Origin: Roseateles hydrophilus
Lineage (GTDB): Bacteria > Pseudomonadota > Gammaproteobacteria > Burkholderiales > Burkholderiaceae_C
Assembly (NCBI RefSeq): GCF_026712245.1
Contig: NZ_JAPPUY010000006.1
Coordinates: 124,001 to 188,000, forward strand
DNA: 64,000 nucleotides
Direction of reading: 5' to 3'
The position numbers and the translations under genes were made by a program. Every line of letters begins with the position of its first letter. Position 1 is the stretch's first letter. Positions 16,647-25,019 of the stretch are shown here, piece after piece. The notes below the pieces were generated by a model. That model saw only the letters and a list, made by a program, of their open reading frames with translations, was not told where the DNA came from and did not search any database.

Positions 16647-17048
16647 GCTATCTCCGCAGAGGTAGTGAAGGATGTACCCGGAGTAGACCAGCGCACCAGC
16701 CACGACTTCAGCTTTGAAGCAGGCTTCAAGCTCTTTCTCGGACTGGAACCCGTACTGGCCAAGTTTCCCTTCGGCAAAGCCGGAAAGACGCCAGACATCG
16801 AACCCGTCGATCTGACCGTTTTCTCCGAAGTCGAAGTCCACCGTACCGCTCTTGAGATGGACCGCGCAACCATAGCCATGCTTGAAGTACTTCACTCCGC
16901 CGGGCAACACGCCAGTCTGAGGTATTCCGTTGCACGCCCATTCCGTGTTGCTATTGGGCCGACCAATGCCGCCCTGCTCCAGAAGCCCCACAGCGAAGGA
17001 CACCGAAGCGGTGTAGTCGTCAATGAGGATGGCGAGCCGCTTGTCCAT
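16641..17048 (-). CDS. DUF6896-like small protein, cassette-encoded
   Basis: A 135-residue soluble protein with no assigned function. The wording KHGYGCAVHLKSGTVDFDFG and IDGFDVWRLSGFAEGK recalls the DUF6896 family of short proteins often found in variable regions. Its TAA forms part of the attC core at 16640-16646, and a degenerate core (GTTACGC, minus strand 17058-17052) lies just before the start. It therefore looks like the payload of a single integron cassette inserted between the halogenases and cbrC. Base composition is less GC-rich than the neighbours, which fits transfer. Confidence 0.7.
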   Translation of the reverse strand: MDKRLAILIDDYTASVSFAVGLLEQGGIGRPNSNTEWACNGIPQTGVLPGGVKYFKHGYGCAVHLKSGTVDFDFGENGQIDGFDVWRLSGFAEGKLGQYGFQSEKELEACFKAEVVAGALVYSGYILHYLCGDSA

Positions 17049-17191
17049 GGAGCGTAACGTGTCGTATGCGGATCGTTAGGGATTTCTGCCCATCATTTGA
17101 GCATGTGACCTGAGCCGTCCGTCGGCAGTCTTCACTCCGCGAAAGCCGTCGCTGGCCAGTACCTGTTCCTGGCCGACAACAACCACCCGGC

Positions 17192-17722
17192 TCACGCGCA
17201 ATCCCACCCCAGCCTCACCACCCCGCAGTGCCGGCACACGAACTTGTAGAACGCGTTGTCGCCGGCCGGCTCGTAGTCGCGCGTGGCGGCGGCCCATTGC
17301 TTGGCGGTCTTGCCGTAGCGCTGCATCCAGTCGGCCTTCACGGCGTCGCTGGCGTCCTCCACATCGTCTTCCGACGCATCGCCGTGGAACTCGCAGGCGT
17401 CGTTGCAGTGCGCCAGCCACTCCTCCTGCTGCCAGCAGGAGTAGCCCGGCGTGCGCAGGCTCACCTCGTCGATGACGTCGGCCGCCACGCCGGCCTGTTG
17501 CAGCGGCGCGGGGTCGGAGAAGCTGGCGCCCAGCTTCGCGGCGGCCGAGCCGTCGGCGATGCACCAGGGGCACAGCTTCTCGTCCAGTTCGGTCGTCGCG
17601 TACACGGGCTGCACGTAGACGAAGCCGCGCGGCTCGCCGCAGCAGGCGCAGGTGATGGGGCGGGGCTCGATGGCGCCGGTGGCCAGCGGGTCGGGGTGGT
17701 AGCGGAAGGTGGGCAGGTCCAT
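17192..17722 (-). CDS. CbrC family protein (UPF0167)
   Basis: A 176-residue protein beginning MDLPTFRYHPDPLATGAI. Cys pairs in TCACCGEPRG, LCPWCIADG and, near the C-terminus, FVCRHCGV suggest zinc binding. This arrangement is that of the CbrC family, named for a gene linked to colicin sensitivity in E. coli but biochemically uncharacterised. It is read toward the cassette, separate from the carbohydrate genes on either side. The 143 bases between it and the cassette gene hold no gene. Confidence 0.75.
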   Translation of the reverse strand: MDLPTFRYHPDPLATGAIEPRPITCACCGEPRGFVYVQPVYATTELDEKLCPWCIADGSAAAKLGASFSDPAPLQQAGVAADVIDEVSLRTPGYSCWQQEEWLAHCNDACEFHGDASEDDVEDASDAVKADWMQRYGKTAKQWAAATRDYEPAGDNAFYKFVCRHCGVVRLGWDCA

Positions 17723-17754
17723 GCCGTCACGCTACCAGAGCCCGGCGGCGGCGC

Positions 17755-19140
17755 TCAGCGCCCGGCGCGCTCCCGCAGGAAATCGGCATACGCCAGTGCG
17801 CTGCGCTTGAGCGTGCGCTGCTGGGTTTCGAAATCCACATGCACAAGGCCGAAGCGGCGTTCGTAGCCGAAGGCCCATTCGAAGTTGTCCATTAGCGACC
17901 AGATGAAGTAGCCGCGCACGTCCACACCGTTGGCCATCGCCCGCGAGCAGGCCGCGAAGTGGCGCTTGATGTAGGACTGGCGTTGCAGGTCGTCCACCTC
18001 ACCGCGGGCGTTCACCTCGTCGTGGCTGGACATGCCGTTCTCGGTCACGTACAGCGGTGGCAGGTTGGGGTAGTCGCGCTTGAAGGCCTCGAACAGGTCC
18101 TGCATGCCTTGCGGGTAGACCTCCCAGTCCATCGTCGTGCGCTCGACGCCGTCGTGCCGCACCCAGTCAATCGTGTCCGCGCCCTTGGAGCGCAGCACGG
18201 CGCGGCTGTAGAAGTTGATACCGAGGTAGTCGATGGGGCGGCGGATGATGTCCATGTCGCCGTCCAGCACCAGCGGCTCGCAGCCTTTCCACAGCCGCCA
18301 CAGGTCGGCGGGGTACTCGCCCTTGAGCAGCGGGTCCAGCACCCAGCGGTTCTGGAAGGTCTCGAACAGCGAGGCGGCGTCGCGGTCCTCGGCGGTGTCG
18401 CTGTCGGCATAGCCCGGCGCGCAGTTGGCGACGATGCCGTGCAGCGCCTGCGGCGCGTTGGCGCGCAGGATGGGCAGCGCCAGGCCGTGGCCCAGCAGCA
18501 GGTGGTGCATGGCCTGCGCGGCCCAGCGGTGGCTCTTCAGGCCCGGCGCATGGTGGCCGTCGCCGTAGCCCAGGTAGGCCGAGCACCAGGGCTCGTTGTG
18601 CGTGGTCCACGCGGCCACGTCGCCATGGCCGGCGAGCTCGCGGCTCATCAGGTCGGCGTAGTCGGCGAAGCGGTAGGCGGTCTCGCGGTTCAGCCAGCCA
18701 CCCTTGTCTTCGAGGTGCTGCGGCAGGTCCCAGTGGTACAGCGTGACGAAGGCGCGGATGCCGCGCTCGCCCAGGCCGTCCAGCAGGCGCTTGTAGAAAT
18801 CGATGCCGCGTGCATTGGGCCGGCCGGCTTCGTCCATCACGCGCGGCCAGGCGATGGAGAAGCGGTAGGCGTCCACGCCCAGGCGCTGCAGGATGTCCAG
18901 GTCTTCGCCGAGGCGGTGGTAGTGGTCGCAGGCGATGTCGCCGTTCTCGCCGCGCAGCACCTTGCCGGGCGTCGCGCAGAAGCGGTCCCAGATGGACTCG
19001 AGCCGGCCGTCCGCGTGGGCGGCGCCTTCGATCTGGTACGAGGAGGTGCCGCAGCCGAACACGAAGTCGCGGCGGCGCATGGGCGAGTCGGCCGGCGGGG
19101 CGATGAGGTCGGCGAGCGAGGCGGGAGGGGTCTGGGCCAT
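17755..19140 (-). CDS. Beta-glucosidase, glycoside hydrolase family 1
   Basis: A 461-residue TIM-barrel retaining beta-glycosidase. FGCGTSSYQIEGAAHADGR starts the barrel, TTHNEPW carries the acid/base Glu, YVTENGM the nucleophile Glu, and WSLMDNFEWAFGYERRFGL is the family C-terminal signature. It would release glucose (or mannose) from oligosaccharides of glucomannan. There is no signal peptide, so it is intracellular. It starts 19 bases after the PfkB kinase stop and is its operon partner. The ATG at 19140 lacks an obvious ribosome site, and an ATG at 19080 (MRRRDFVFG) is a possible alternative. Confidence 0.9.
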   Translation of the reverse strand: MAQTPPASLADLIAPPADSPMRRRDFVFGCGTSSYQIEGAAHADGRLESIWDRFCATPGKVLRGENGDIACDHYHRLGEDLDILQRLGVDAYRFSIAWPRVMDEAGRPNARGIDFYKRLLDGLGERGIRAFVTLYHWDLPQHLEDKGGWLNRETAYRFADYADLMSRELAGHGDVAAWTTHNEPWCSAYLGYGDGHHAPGLKSHRWAAQAMHHLLLGHGLALPILRANAPQALHGIVANCAPGYADSDTAEDRDAASLFETFQNRWVLDPLLKGEYPADLWRLWKGCEPLVLDGDMDIIRRPIDYLGINFYSRAVLRSKGADTIDWVRHDGVERTTMDWEVYPQGMQDLFEAFKRDYPNLPPLYVTENGMSSHDEVNARGEVDDLQRQSYIKRHFAACSRAMANGVDVRGYFIWSLMDNFEWAFGYERRFGLVHVDFETQQRTLKRSALAYADFLRERAGR

Positions 19141-19159
19141 GTCGAAGCGGTGGGCAGGG

Positions 19160-20122
19160 TCAAGGGAAGGGCGGCAGCGCCAGCAGGGCGTCACGCCATG
19201 GGGACAGGGCTTGCGGGTGGGCCGGCAGAGGCCCTCGCACGCCACAGATGAAGGCCGCATAGCGGTTGGCCAGCGACAGCGTCGCGGCCAGGTCGCGACG
19301 CAGCGCCAGGCCGGCCAGCAGCAGGGCCGTGAAGGCATCGCCCGCGCCGACGGTGTCCACCAGCGCCGGCTGGGGTTCACCCGGGCCGTGCGCCAGCACC
19401 GTGCCGCCCGGGCCGTAGAAGCGCCAGCCGTCGGCGCCCAGCGTCAGCACCACGCGCTGCAGCGCGAAGCGGTCCATCAGCGCCGCCACCTGGCGGGCTT
19501 CCTGGCCTGCGGTCGGGGTCGCGGTCGCGCTTGCGGTCGGGGTGTTCGGCAGGTCGAACCATGCAGCCAGCCGGGCGAGTTCGTCGTCGTTGACCTTGAG
19601 CCAGTCGGCCAGCATCAGCGACTCGGCGGCGAGCAGCGCATCGTCGGTGCCGGGGCGCAGGTTGAGGTCCAGCAGGCGCAGGCCGGTGAAGGGCTTGACC
19701 AGCGCGCGCAGCGCGGCGCGCGAGGCCGGGTGGCGCTGCGCGAGGCTGCCGAAGTACAGCAGGTCAGCCGGTGTGCCAGCCAGCGCAGCGCGGGCGGCGG
19801 GCAGATCCAAGTGGTCCCAGGCGGCGTCGGCGTGGATCTCGAAGCGGTGGCCGCCGCCGGGGTGTTCGTGCACGCTGACGCGGCCGGTGGCGTGCGCGGC
19901 ATCGCGCTGCAGGCCGGCGAGGCTCAGGCCGTAGCGCGTGGCGTTGTCCTGCACCTGCCGGCCGTTGTCATCGGCGGCGCCGATGCGGCTGATGAACAGC
20001 ACGTCGGCGCCCAGCGCCGCCAGCGAGCGCGCCACGTTGAAGGGCGCGCCGCCGGCCACCGGGCCGTCATGGAATTCGTCCACCAGGGCTTCGCCCAGGA
20101 CGGCAAGGGAGCGGGAAGGCAT
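19160..20122 (-). CDS. PfkB family carbohydrate kinase, fructokinase-like
   Basis: A 320-residue ribokinase-fold kinase. The N-terminal GEALVDEF and GGAPFNVARSLAALG bind sugar, and DTVGAGDAFTALLLAGL is the PfkB signature with the catalytic Asp and anion hole. Fructose is the likely substrate because of the mannose-isomerase-like enzyme in the same regulon. A short insert rich in Thr/Ala repeats (TPTASATATPTAG, near residue 190) is unusual. The first gene of the operon with GH1, it lies 42 bases from the operator at 20165. The ATG at 20122 was preferred to an upstream TTG. Confidence 0.85.
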   Translation of the reverse strand: MPSRSLAVLGEALVDEFHDGPVAGGAPFNVARSLAALGADVLFISRIGAADDNGRQVQDNATRYGLSLAGLQRDAAHATGRVSVHEHPGGGHRFEIHADAAWDHLDLPAARAALAGTPADLLYFGSLAQRHPASRAALRALVKPFTGLRLLDLNLRPGTDDALLAAESLMLADWLKVNDDELARLAAWFDLPNTPTASATATPTAGQEARQVAALMDRFALQRVVLTLGADGWRFYGPGGTVLAHGPGEPQPALVDTVGAGDAFTALLLAGLALRRDLAATLSLANRYAAFICGVRGPLPAHPQALSPWRDALLALPPFP

Positions 20123-20164
20123 GCGCAAAAGGTGCGGAAATGAAATTTCTGCCGCAACAATAAA

Positions 20165-20177
20165 TGTTTAGTGAACA
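20165..20177. promoter_or_regulatory. Putative LacI-family operator, site B
   Basis: TGTTTAGTGAACA is a 13-bp palindrome with one internal mismatch. It lies between the divergent pfkB (-) and lacI (+) genes, 42 bases upstream of the kinase start, well placed to block its promoter. Confidence 0.68.
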
Positions 20178-20287
20178 ATCGGCAACGGGGTGATCCCGTG
20201 CGGCCGTGGTGCCAGGCCGCGTCAGCGAGGAACACCCGGGTTACAGGCGGCTCTGCGGAGGCGCGGTGCCACAATCGCGACGGGTTC

Positions 20288-20300
20288 AAGGCACTAAACA
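20288..20300. promoter_or_regulatory. Possible half-site for LacI autoregulation
   Basis: Read on the minus strand this is TGTTTAGTGCCTT: the left half of the operator is intact and the right half is not. It ends 18 bases before the lacI start codon. Confidence 0.3.
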
Positions 20301-20318
20301 ACAGCGGGAGTTCGCGGC

Positions 20319-21362
20319 ATGGCCGACAAACGAGGGGTGACGATTCGCGAGCTTGCGCAGGCCGCCGGGGTGTCCATCGGCACCGTGTCGCGCGCGCTCA
20401 AGGGTCAGCCGGGCCTGTCGGAGCAGACGCGTTCCCAGGTGCTGGAGGTGGCCGGGCAACTGGGCTACGACACCGCCAAGCTGCGCACCGGCAAGCCGCG
20501 GCGCATGCTGTTCCTGTACAGCCGCAGCATCGGCTCGTTGGCCACCAACCCTTTCTATTCCTACGTGCTGCATGGCGCCGAGACGGCGTGCCGCGAGGCC
20601 GGCGTGCCGCTGAGCATCATGTCGGTGCTGGCCGGCGAGGACATCGCCGGCCTGGTGCGTCGGCACGAGGCGGACGCGCTGCTCGTGGCTGGCTACATCG
20701 AGTCGGAGGCGATGGAGGCGGTGCGGCGCTGCGAGTTGCCGCTGGTGCTGGTGGACCACTTCTACCCCGGCGTGCGCTGCGTCAACGACGACAACCTGCG
20801 CGGCGGCTGGCTGGCCACGCAGCACCTGCTGGACGGGCAGGCTCAGCGCATCGCGGCCATCTTCGGCCCCATGGTGCATTACTCGGTGTCGCTGCGGGCC
20901 AAGGGCTTCCGGCGTGCGCTGTTCGAGGCCGGGCGCCTGTTCGACCCCGACTACGAGGTGGTGCTGGACCCGTCGCTGGAGTACCGCGACGCCGGCCGCG
21001 ACGCGATGCGCCGCCTGCTGGAGTTGCCCAACCCGCCGGACGCGGTGTTTGCCTACAACGACTCCACGGCCATGACGGCCATCGAGTACTGCCGGGAGCG
21101 CGGCCTGCGCGTGCCTGAGGACATCCGCTTCGTCGGCTATGACGACATCGAGGCCGCCGCCCACTGCAAGCCGCCGCTGACCACGGTCAAGATGGATAAG
21201 GAAGCGCTGGGCCATGTGGCCGCGCGCGCGCTGATCGAGGGCGACGTGGCGCCCAACGAGGCCTCGCTGCCGGTGGAGCTGGTGGTGCGCGACAGCTCGG
21301 TGCCTGCCACGCCCGCCGTGGCGCGCAAGCCCCGGCGCCAGGCAGCCGCAGCGACGTCCTGA
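20319..21362 (+). CDS. LacI family transcriptional regulator of the mannan locus
   Basis: A 347-residue repressor-type protein. An N-terminal helix-turn-helix TIRELAQAAGVSIGTVSRAL, a hinge around residue 55, and a periplasmic-binding-like sensor domain with DALLVAGYI, VFAYNDSTAMTAIEYCRERG and IRFVGYDDIE are visible. A short basic and Ala-rich tail follows. It is divergent from pfkB-GH1 and adjacent to the GPH transporter and GH27 genes. The shared palindromes at 7212, 20165 and 21458 are its most likely operators; the inducer would be a mannan-derived sugar. Both points are inference. Confidence 0.92.
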   Translation: MADKRGVTIRELAQAAGVSIGTVSRALKGQPGLSEQTRSQVLEVAGQLGYDTAKLRTGKPRRMLFLYSRSIGSLATNPFYSYVLHGAETACREAGVPLSIMSVLAGEDIAGLVRRHEADALLVAGYIESEAMEAVRRCELPLVLVDHFYPGVRCVNDDNLRGGWLATQHLLDGQAQRIAAIFGPMVHYSVSLRAKGFRRALFEAGRLFDPDYEVVLDPSLEYRDAGRDAMRRLLELPNPPDAVFAYNDSTAMTAIEYCRERGLRVPEDIRFVGYDDIEAAAHCKPPLTTVKMDKEALGHVAARALIEGDVAPNEASLPVELVVRDSSVPATPAVARKPRRQAAAATS

Positions 21363-21457
21363 GCGCCGGCCCCGGCCAGCGCCCAGGCCGCCGCGGGCTG
21401 CGTGGCCTCAGGTCTTTCCCGCGTTCTATTGGTTTGGTGATCTAACGAAAATCTCCT

Positions 21458-21470
21458 TGTTTACTAAAAC
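21458..21470. promoter_or_regulatory. Putative LacI-family operator, site C
   Basis: TGTTTACTAAAAC keeps the left half and most of the right half of the 13-bp palindrome. It lies 45 bases upstream of the GPH transporter start. The rest of the 153-base gap after lacI shows no gene. Confidence 0.6.
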
Positions 21471-21515
21471 GCGCTGTCCAGGTGCCATGACGCCGACGGC
21501 CAAGGAGACTTCGAC

Positions 21516-23015
21516 ATGCTTGCCAACAGCGACGGCGCCACGGCGCCCCTGATGCCGCAACGCCCGGGCGCTGCTCGAACGGCTGTGGCGTCGCCCTCGC
21601 CAGCCCCGGCCGATGCCGCCGACGACCGCGTGCCGATGGCGCAGAAGGTCGGTTTCGGGCTGGGCTCCTTCCACGACATGTGGGGCCACTGGCTCTACCA
21701 GTCGCTGGTGTTCCATGTGTTCAACATCGGCCTGGGCGTGGCGCCGCAGCTGATTTCGATGGCCATGGGCATCAAGATCTTTGCGGACGCGGTGTCGGAC
21801 GCGCTGTTCGGCTGGATCTCCGACAACACCCGCAGCCGCTGGGGGCGGCGGCGCCCCTTCATCCTCGTCGGCGGCATCCTGACGGGCATCGGCCTGCCGC
21901 TGCTGTTCGCGGTCGGGCGGGGCTGGAGCGACACCGAGTACTTCATCTTCCTGCTCGTCTCGACCTGCCTGTACGCGCCGGTGATGAGCTGCTTCGCGAT
22001 GCCCTGGAACAGCCTGGGCGCCGAACTGACGCCGGGCTACCACGAGCGCACGCGCGTGATGTCCATCAAGAACGCGATCCAGAAGATTCCCGAGCTGGGC
22101 ATGTTCGTCGCCGCGCAGTTCACAACGCTCTGGTTCTTCCACGATGCGTCCGGCAAGCCCGACATCCTGCTGGGGGCCCAGGTCTACACCAGCATCCTGG
22201 GCGGCATCCTGGTGGTGCTGGCCATCGCCATCTTTTCGCTGACGCGCGAGCGCTACTACGAGAGCTTCGTCGCGCAGAGCCGCCAGCGCGTGCCCTTCAA
22301 GGACACGCTCTACCGCACGCTGAAGAACAAGCCCTTCCGCCTGATGCTGGGCACCATGCTGACCTACAACATGGCCACGGCCATGGTGGGCCTGCTCGGC
22401 TACTACGCGACCGTCTACTACGTCTGCGGCGGCAATGTCGTGGAGGCCACCAAGTGGAACTCGCTGATGGGCGTGGCCGGCCTCGTCAGCGGCCTGGCCG
22501 GCATCGCCTTCGCGGGCTGGGTGGCCAGGCGCTGGGGTAAGCGCAATGCGCTGATGACCGTGCTGTGGCTGGGCATCGCCGCGTTCATTGGCGACTGGTT
22601 CTTCTACAACCCGCAGCTGCCGTGGCTGCAGCTGTTTGCCAGCGGCGGCGTGGCCTTCATCGGCGCGGGCTTCTGGACCATCTACGGCTCGGCCATGGCC
22701 GACGTCATCGACCACGACGAGCTCGCCACCGGCCAGCGCCGCGAGGGCTCGTTCGCGGCCTGTGGTTCGTGGATCAGCAAATGCGGCCTGGCCCTGGGCA
22801 ACAGCGCCTCGGGCTGGGTGCTGGCCTTCACCGGCTTCGACGCCAAGCTGCCCGTCCAGGGCGAGGAGGCCATCTTCCTGATCCGCGTCTGCCTGTCCGG
22901 CATTCCCATCGTGGGTTTGCTGATCGCGCTGGTCGTCGTGTCGCGCTACTTCCTGACCGAGCAGCGCATGCACGACATCCGCGCCGCGCTGGAAGCCCGC
23001 CGCGGCACCGTCTAA
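21516..23015 (+). CDS. GPH family (MFS) sugar:cation symporter
   Basis: A 499-residue inner-membrane transporter with about twelve hydrophobic segments after a 40-residue Ala/Pro-rich N-terminus. GFGLGSFHDMWGHWL opens the membrane domain. FADAVSDALFGWISDNTRSRWGRRRPF is the glycoside-pentoside-hexuronide family loop with the conserved D-x-x-x-D and R-x-G-R-R-R. It would import mannose, galactose or short manno-oligosaccharides with protons or sodium. The ATG at 21516 follows AAGGAG. The GH27 gene starts 17 bases after its stop, so the two form an operon behind operator C. Confidence 0.88.
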   Translation: MLANSDGATAPLMPQRPGAARTAVASPSPAPADAADDRVPMAQKVGFGLGSFHDMWGHWLYQSLVFHVFNIGLGVAPQLISMAMGIKIFADAVSDALFGWISDNTRSRWGRRRPFILVGGILTGIGLPLLFAVGRGWSDTEYFIFLLVSTCLYAPVMSCFAMPWNSLGAELTPGYHERTRVMSIKNAIQKIPELGMFVAAQFTTLWFFHDASGKPDILLGAQVYTSILGGILVVLAIAIFSLTRERYYESFVAQSRQRVPFKDTLYRTLKNKPFRLMLGTMLTYNMATAMVGLLGYYATVYYVCGGNVVEATKWNSLMGVAGLVSGLAGIAFAGWVARRWGKRNALMTVLWLGIAAFIGDWFFYNPQLPWLQLFASGGVAFIGAGFWTIYGSAMADVIDHDELATGQRREGSFAACGSWISKCGLALGNSASGWVLAFTGFDAKLPVQGEEAIFLIRVCLSGIPIVGLLIALVVVSRYFLTEQRMHDIRAALEARRGTV

Positions 23016-23032
23016 CCCGAAAGGAGTTCTCC

Positions 23033-24250
23033 GTGATCTTTTCCTGGCTGCGCCCAACGTTGCTGGCCCTGCTGACCTGTACTGCCGCCTCGGCCGCGCA
23101 GGCGCAGATCGGCCACGAAACCCTCAAGCTCGACGCCCCCAAGCCCATGCTCGCACCCACGCCGCCCATGGGCTGGAATTCGTGGAACAAGTTCAAGTGC
23201 GACGTCAGCGAGAAGCTGATCCGCGAACAGGCCGACGCCATGGTGGCCTCCGGCATGAAGGCCGCCGGCTACCAGTACATCGTCATCGACGACTGCTGGC
23301 AGAAGAGCCGCGACGCCGACGGCAACATCCAGCCCGACCCCGAGCGCTTCCCCAGCGGCATGAAGGCGCTGGCCGACTACGTGCACAGCAAGGGCCTGAA
23401 GTTCGGCCTCTACTCCGATGCCGGCGCGCTGACCTGCGGCGGCCGCCCGGGCAGCGCCGGCCATGAGTTCCAGGACGCACGCCAGTACGCCAAGTGGGGG
23501 GTGGACTACCTCAAGTACGACTGGTGCTACACCGGCCCGCGCAACCCTGAAGCGGCCTACACCATCATGGCCAAGGCGCTGCGCGAGTCTGGCCGCGACA
23601 TCGTGCTGTCCATCTGCGAGTGGGGCAACAGCCGCCCCGGCCGCTGGGCCGCGCCGGTGGGCCACCTGTGGCGCACCACGGGCGACATCTGGGATGCCTG
23701 GAAGGGCAAGAAGGAGTGGTCGCACGGCATGCTGGACATCCTCGACATGAACGCCGACCTGTGGAGCGAGGCCGGCCCCAACGGCTGGAACGACCCCGAC
23801 ATGCTGGAGGTCGGCAACGGTGGCATGACGCACACCGAGTACGTCAGCCACTTCTCGCTGTGGGCCATGCTGGCCGCGCCGCTGATCGCGGGCAACGACC
23901 TGTCGAAGATGGACGAGCCCACGCGCCGCATCCTGACCAACGCCGAGGTCATCCGTGTCGACCAGGACCCGCTGGGCCGCCAGGGCCGGCGCATCTGGCG
24001 CCAGGGCGACCTGGAGATCTGGGTGCGCCCGCTGGCCGGCGGCGACCGTGCCGCTGTGCTGTTCAACCGCGGCGACAAGCCGGCCGACATGGCCGTGACC
24101 TGGGATCAGCTCGACCTGCCGGCGCGGCTCAAGGCCGACGTGCTGGATCTGTGGTCGGGCAAGAAGACCCCGGCCGTCGCCGGGCGCCATGGCGGCACGG
24201 TGGCGCCGCATGGCGTGCTGATGTTCCGCATCTCGCCCGTGACCCACTGA
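23033..24250 (+). CDS. Secreted alpha-galactosidase, glycoside hydrolase family 27
   Basis: 405 residues with a signal peptide ending in AAQAQ. It removes alpha-1,6-galactose side groups from galactomannan. Landmarks are TPPMGWNSWNKF, VIDDCWQ, FGLYSDAG, YLKYDWC with the nucleophile Asp, SICEWG and WNDPDMLEVGN with the acid/base Asp; a C-terminal beta domain ends near residue 400. The start is a GTG at 23033 preceded by AAAGGAG at the normal distance. It is the second gene of the operon with the GPH transporter. Confidence 0.92.
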   Translation: MIFSWLRPTLLALLTCTAASAAQAQIGHETLKLDAPKPMLAPTPPMGWNSWNKFKCDVSEKLIREQADAMVASGMKAAGYQYIVIDDCWQKSRDADGNIQPDPERFPSGMKALADYVHSKGLKFGLYSDAGALTCGGRPGSAGHEFQDARQYAKWGVDYLKYDWCYTGPRNPEAAYTIMAKALRESGRDIVLSICEWGNSRPGRWAAPVGHLWRTTGDIWDAWKGKKEWSHGMLDILDMNADLWSEAGPNGWNDPDMLEVGNGGMTHTEYVSHFSLWAMLAAPLIAGNDLSKMDEPTRRILTNAEVIRVDQDPLGRQGRRIWRQGDLEIWVRPLAGGDRAAVLFNRGDKPADMAVTWDQLDLPARLKADVLDLWSGKKTPAVAGRHGGTVAPHGVLMFRISPVTH

Positions 24251-24277
24251 CGCCCTCGGGCCGAGCGCCGGGCCTGT

Positions 24278-24919
24278 TCAATAGCCCAAGGTGAAGCGCT
24301 CGCGGCGGTGCTGCGGCGCTTCCAGCTCGTTGACGATGGCCACGGCCAGGTCGGCCACGCTGATGCGGTTCACGCCCTGGCCGTCGAACACCGGCGCTTC
24401 AGTGCCCAGGCGGAACTGGCCCGTGCGCGCGCCCGGCTGCAGTTCGATGGCGGGGGACACGAAGCTCCAATCCAGCGTGCTGGTGTCGGCGCGCAGGCGG
24501 GTCAGGGCTTCGCGTGCGGCCAGCGCGCCGGCCTTCCACTCGGCCGGGAAGTCGGGCGAATCCACCAGTTGCTGGCCCGGCGCGATGTAGAGGCTGCCAG
24601 CGCCGCCGACCACGATCAGGCGCACGCCGGCCGTGCGGGCCGCCGCCGCGATCGCATCGCTGCCGCGCAGGAAGTCGTCATGCAGCTGCGGGTTGGCCCA
24701 GCCGGCGTTGAAGGCGCTCACCACTGCGTCCACGCCGGCCAGCTCGGCCGCCAGGTCGCCGCCGGCCAGCACGTCCACCGAGCGCACGGTGAGCGCCGGG
24801 CGCGTCGCCAGCTTGGCCGCGTCGCGCTGCAGCGCGCGCACGGCGTGGCCGCGGCTCAGCAGTTCTTCCAGCACGGCCTGGCCGACAAAGCCGGTGGCGC
24901 CGATCAGGGCGATGTTCAT
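24278..24919 (-). CDS. NAD(P)-binding oxidoreductase, NmrA/YwnB-like
   Basis: A 213-residue Rossmann protein of the atypical short-chain dehydrogenase group. It has the dinucleotide motif IGATGFVGQAVLEEL at residues 5-19, VVSAFNAGW, and IVVGGAGSLYIAPG in place of the usual Y-x-x-x-K active site. Such proteins act as NAD(P)H-dependent reductases or redox sensors; the substrate is unknown. It is divergent from the LysR gene at 25020, 100 bases apart, the usual layout for a LysR target. The ATG at 24919 follows GGAG. Confidence 0.8.
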   Translation of the reverse strand: MNIALIGATGFVGQAVLEELLSRGHAVRALQRDAAKLATRPALTVRSVDVLAGGDLAAELAGVDAVVSAFNAGWANPQLHDDFLRGSDAIAAAARTAGVRLIVVGGAGSLYIAPGQQLVDSPDFPAEWKAGALAAREALTRLRADTSTLDWSFVSPAIELQPGARTGQFRLGTEAPVFDGQGVNRISVADLAVAIVNELEAPQHRRERFTLGY

Positions 24920-25019
24920 GGGGTTCTCCAGTCGAGGGGTTGCGATGGCGATCATTGTTTCGGCTTCACAATGCGTCGATAAGCCGGCCTCGAATGCCTG
25001 CACTGTTTAGAAGAACTTC

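Noticed and set aside
25005-25017. CTGTTTAGAAGAAC near the LysR start as a fourth LacI operator
   Set aside because: Only the left half agrees, the right half does not, and the downstream genes are unrelated to glycans.
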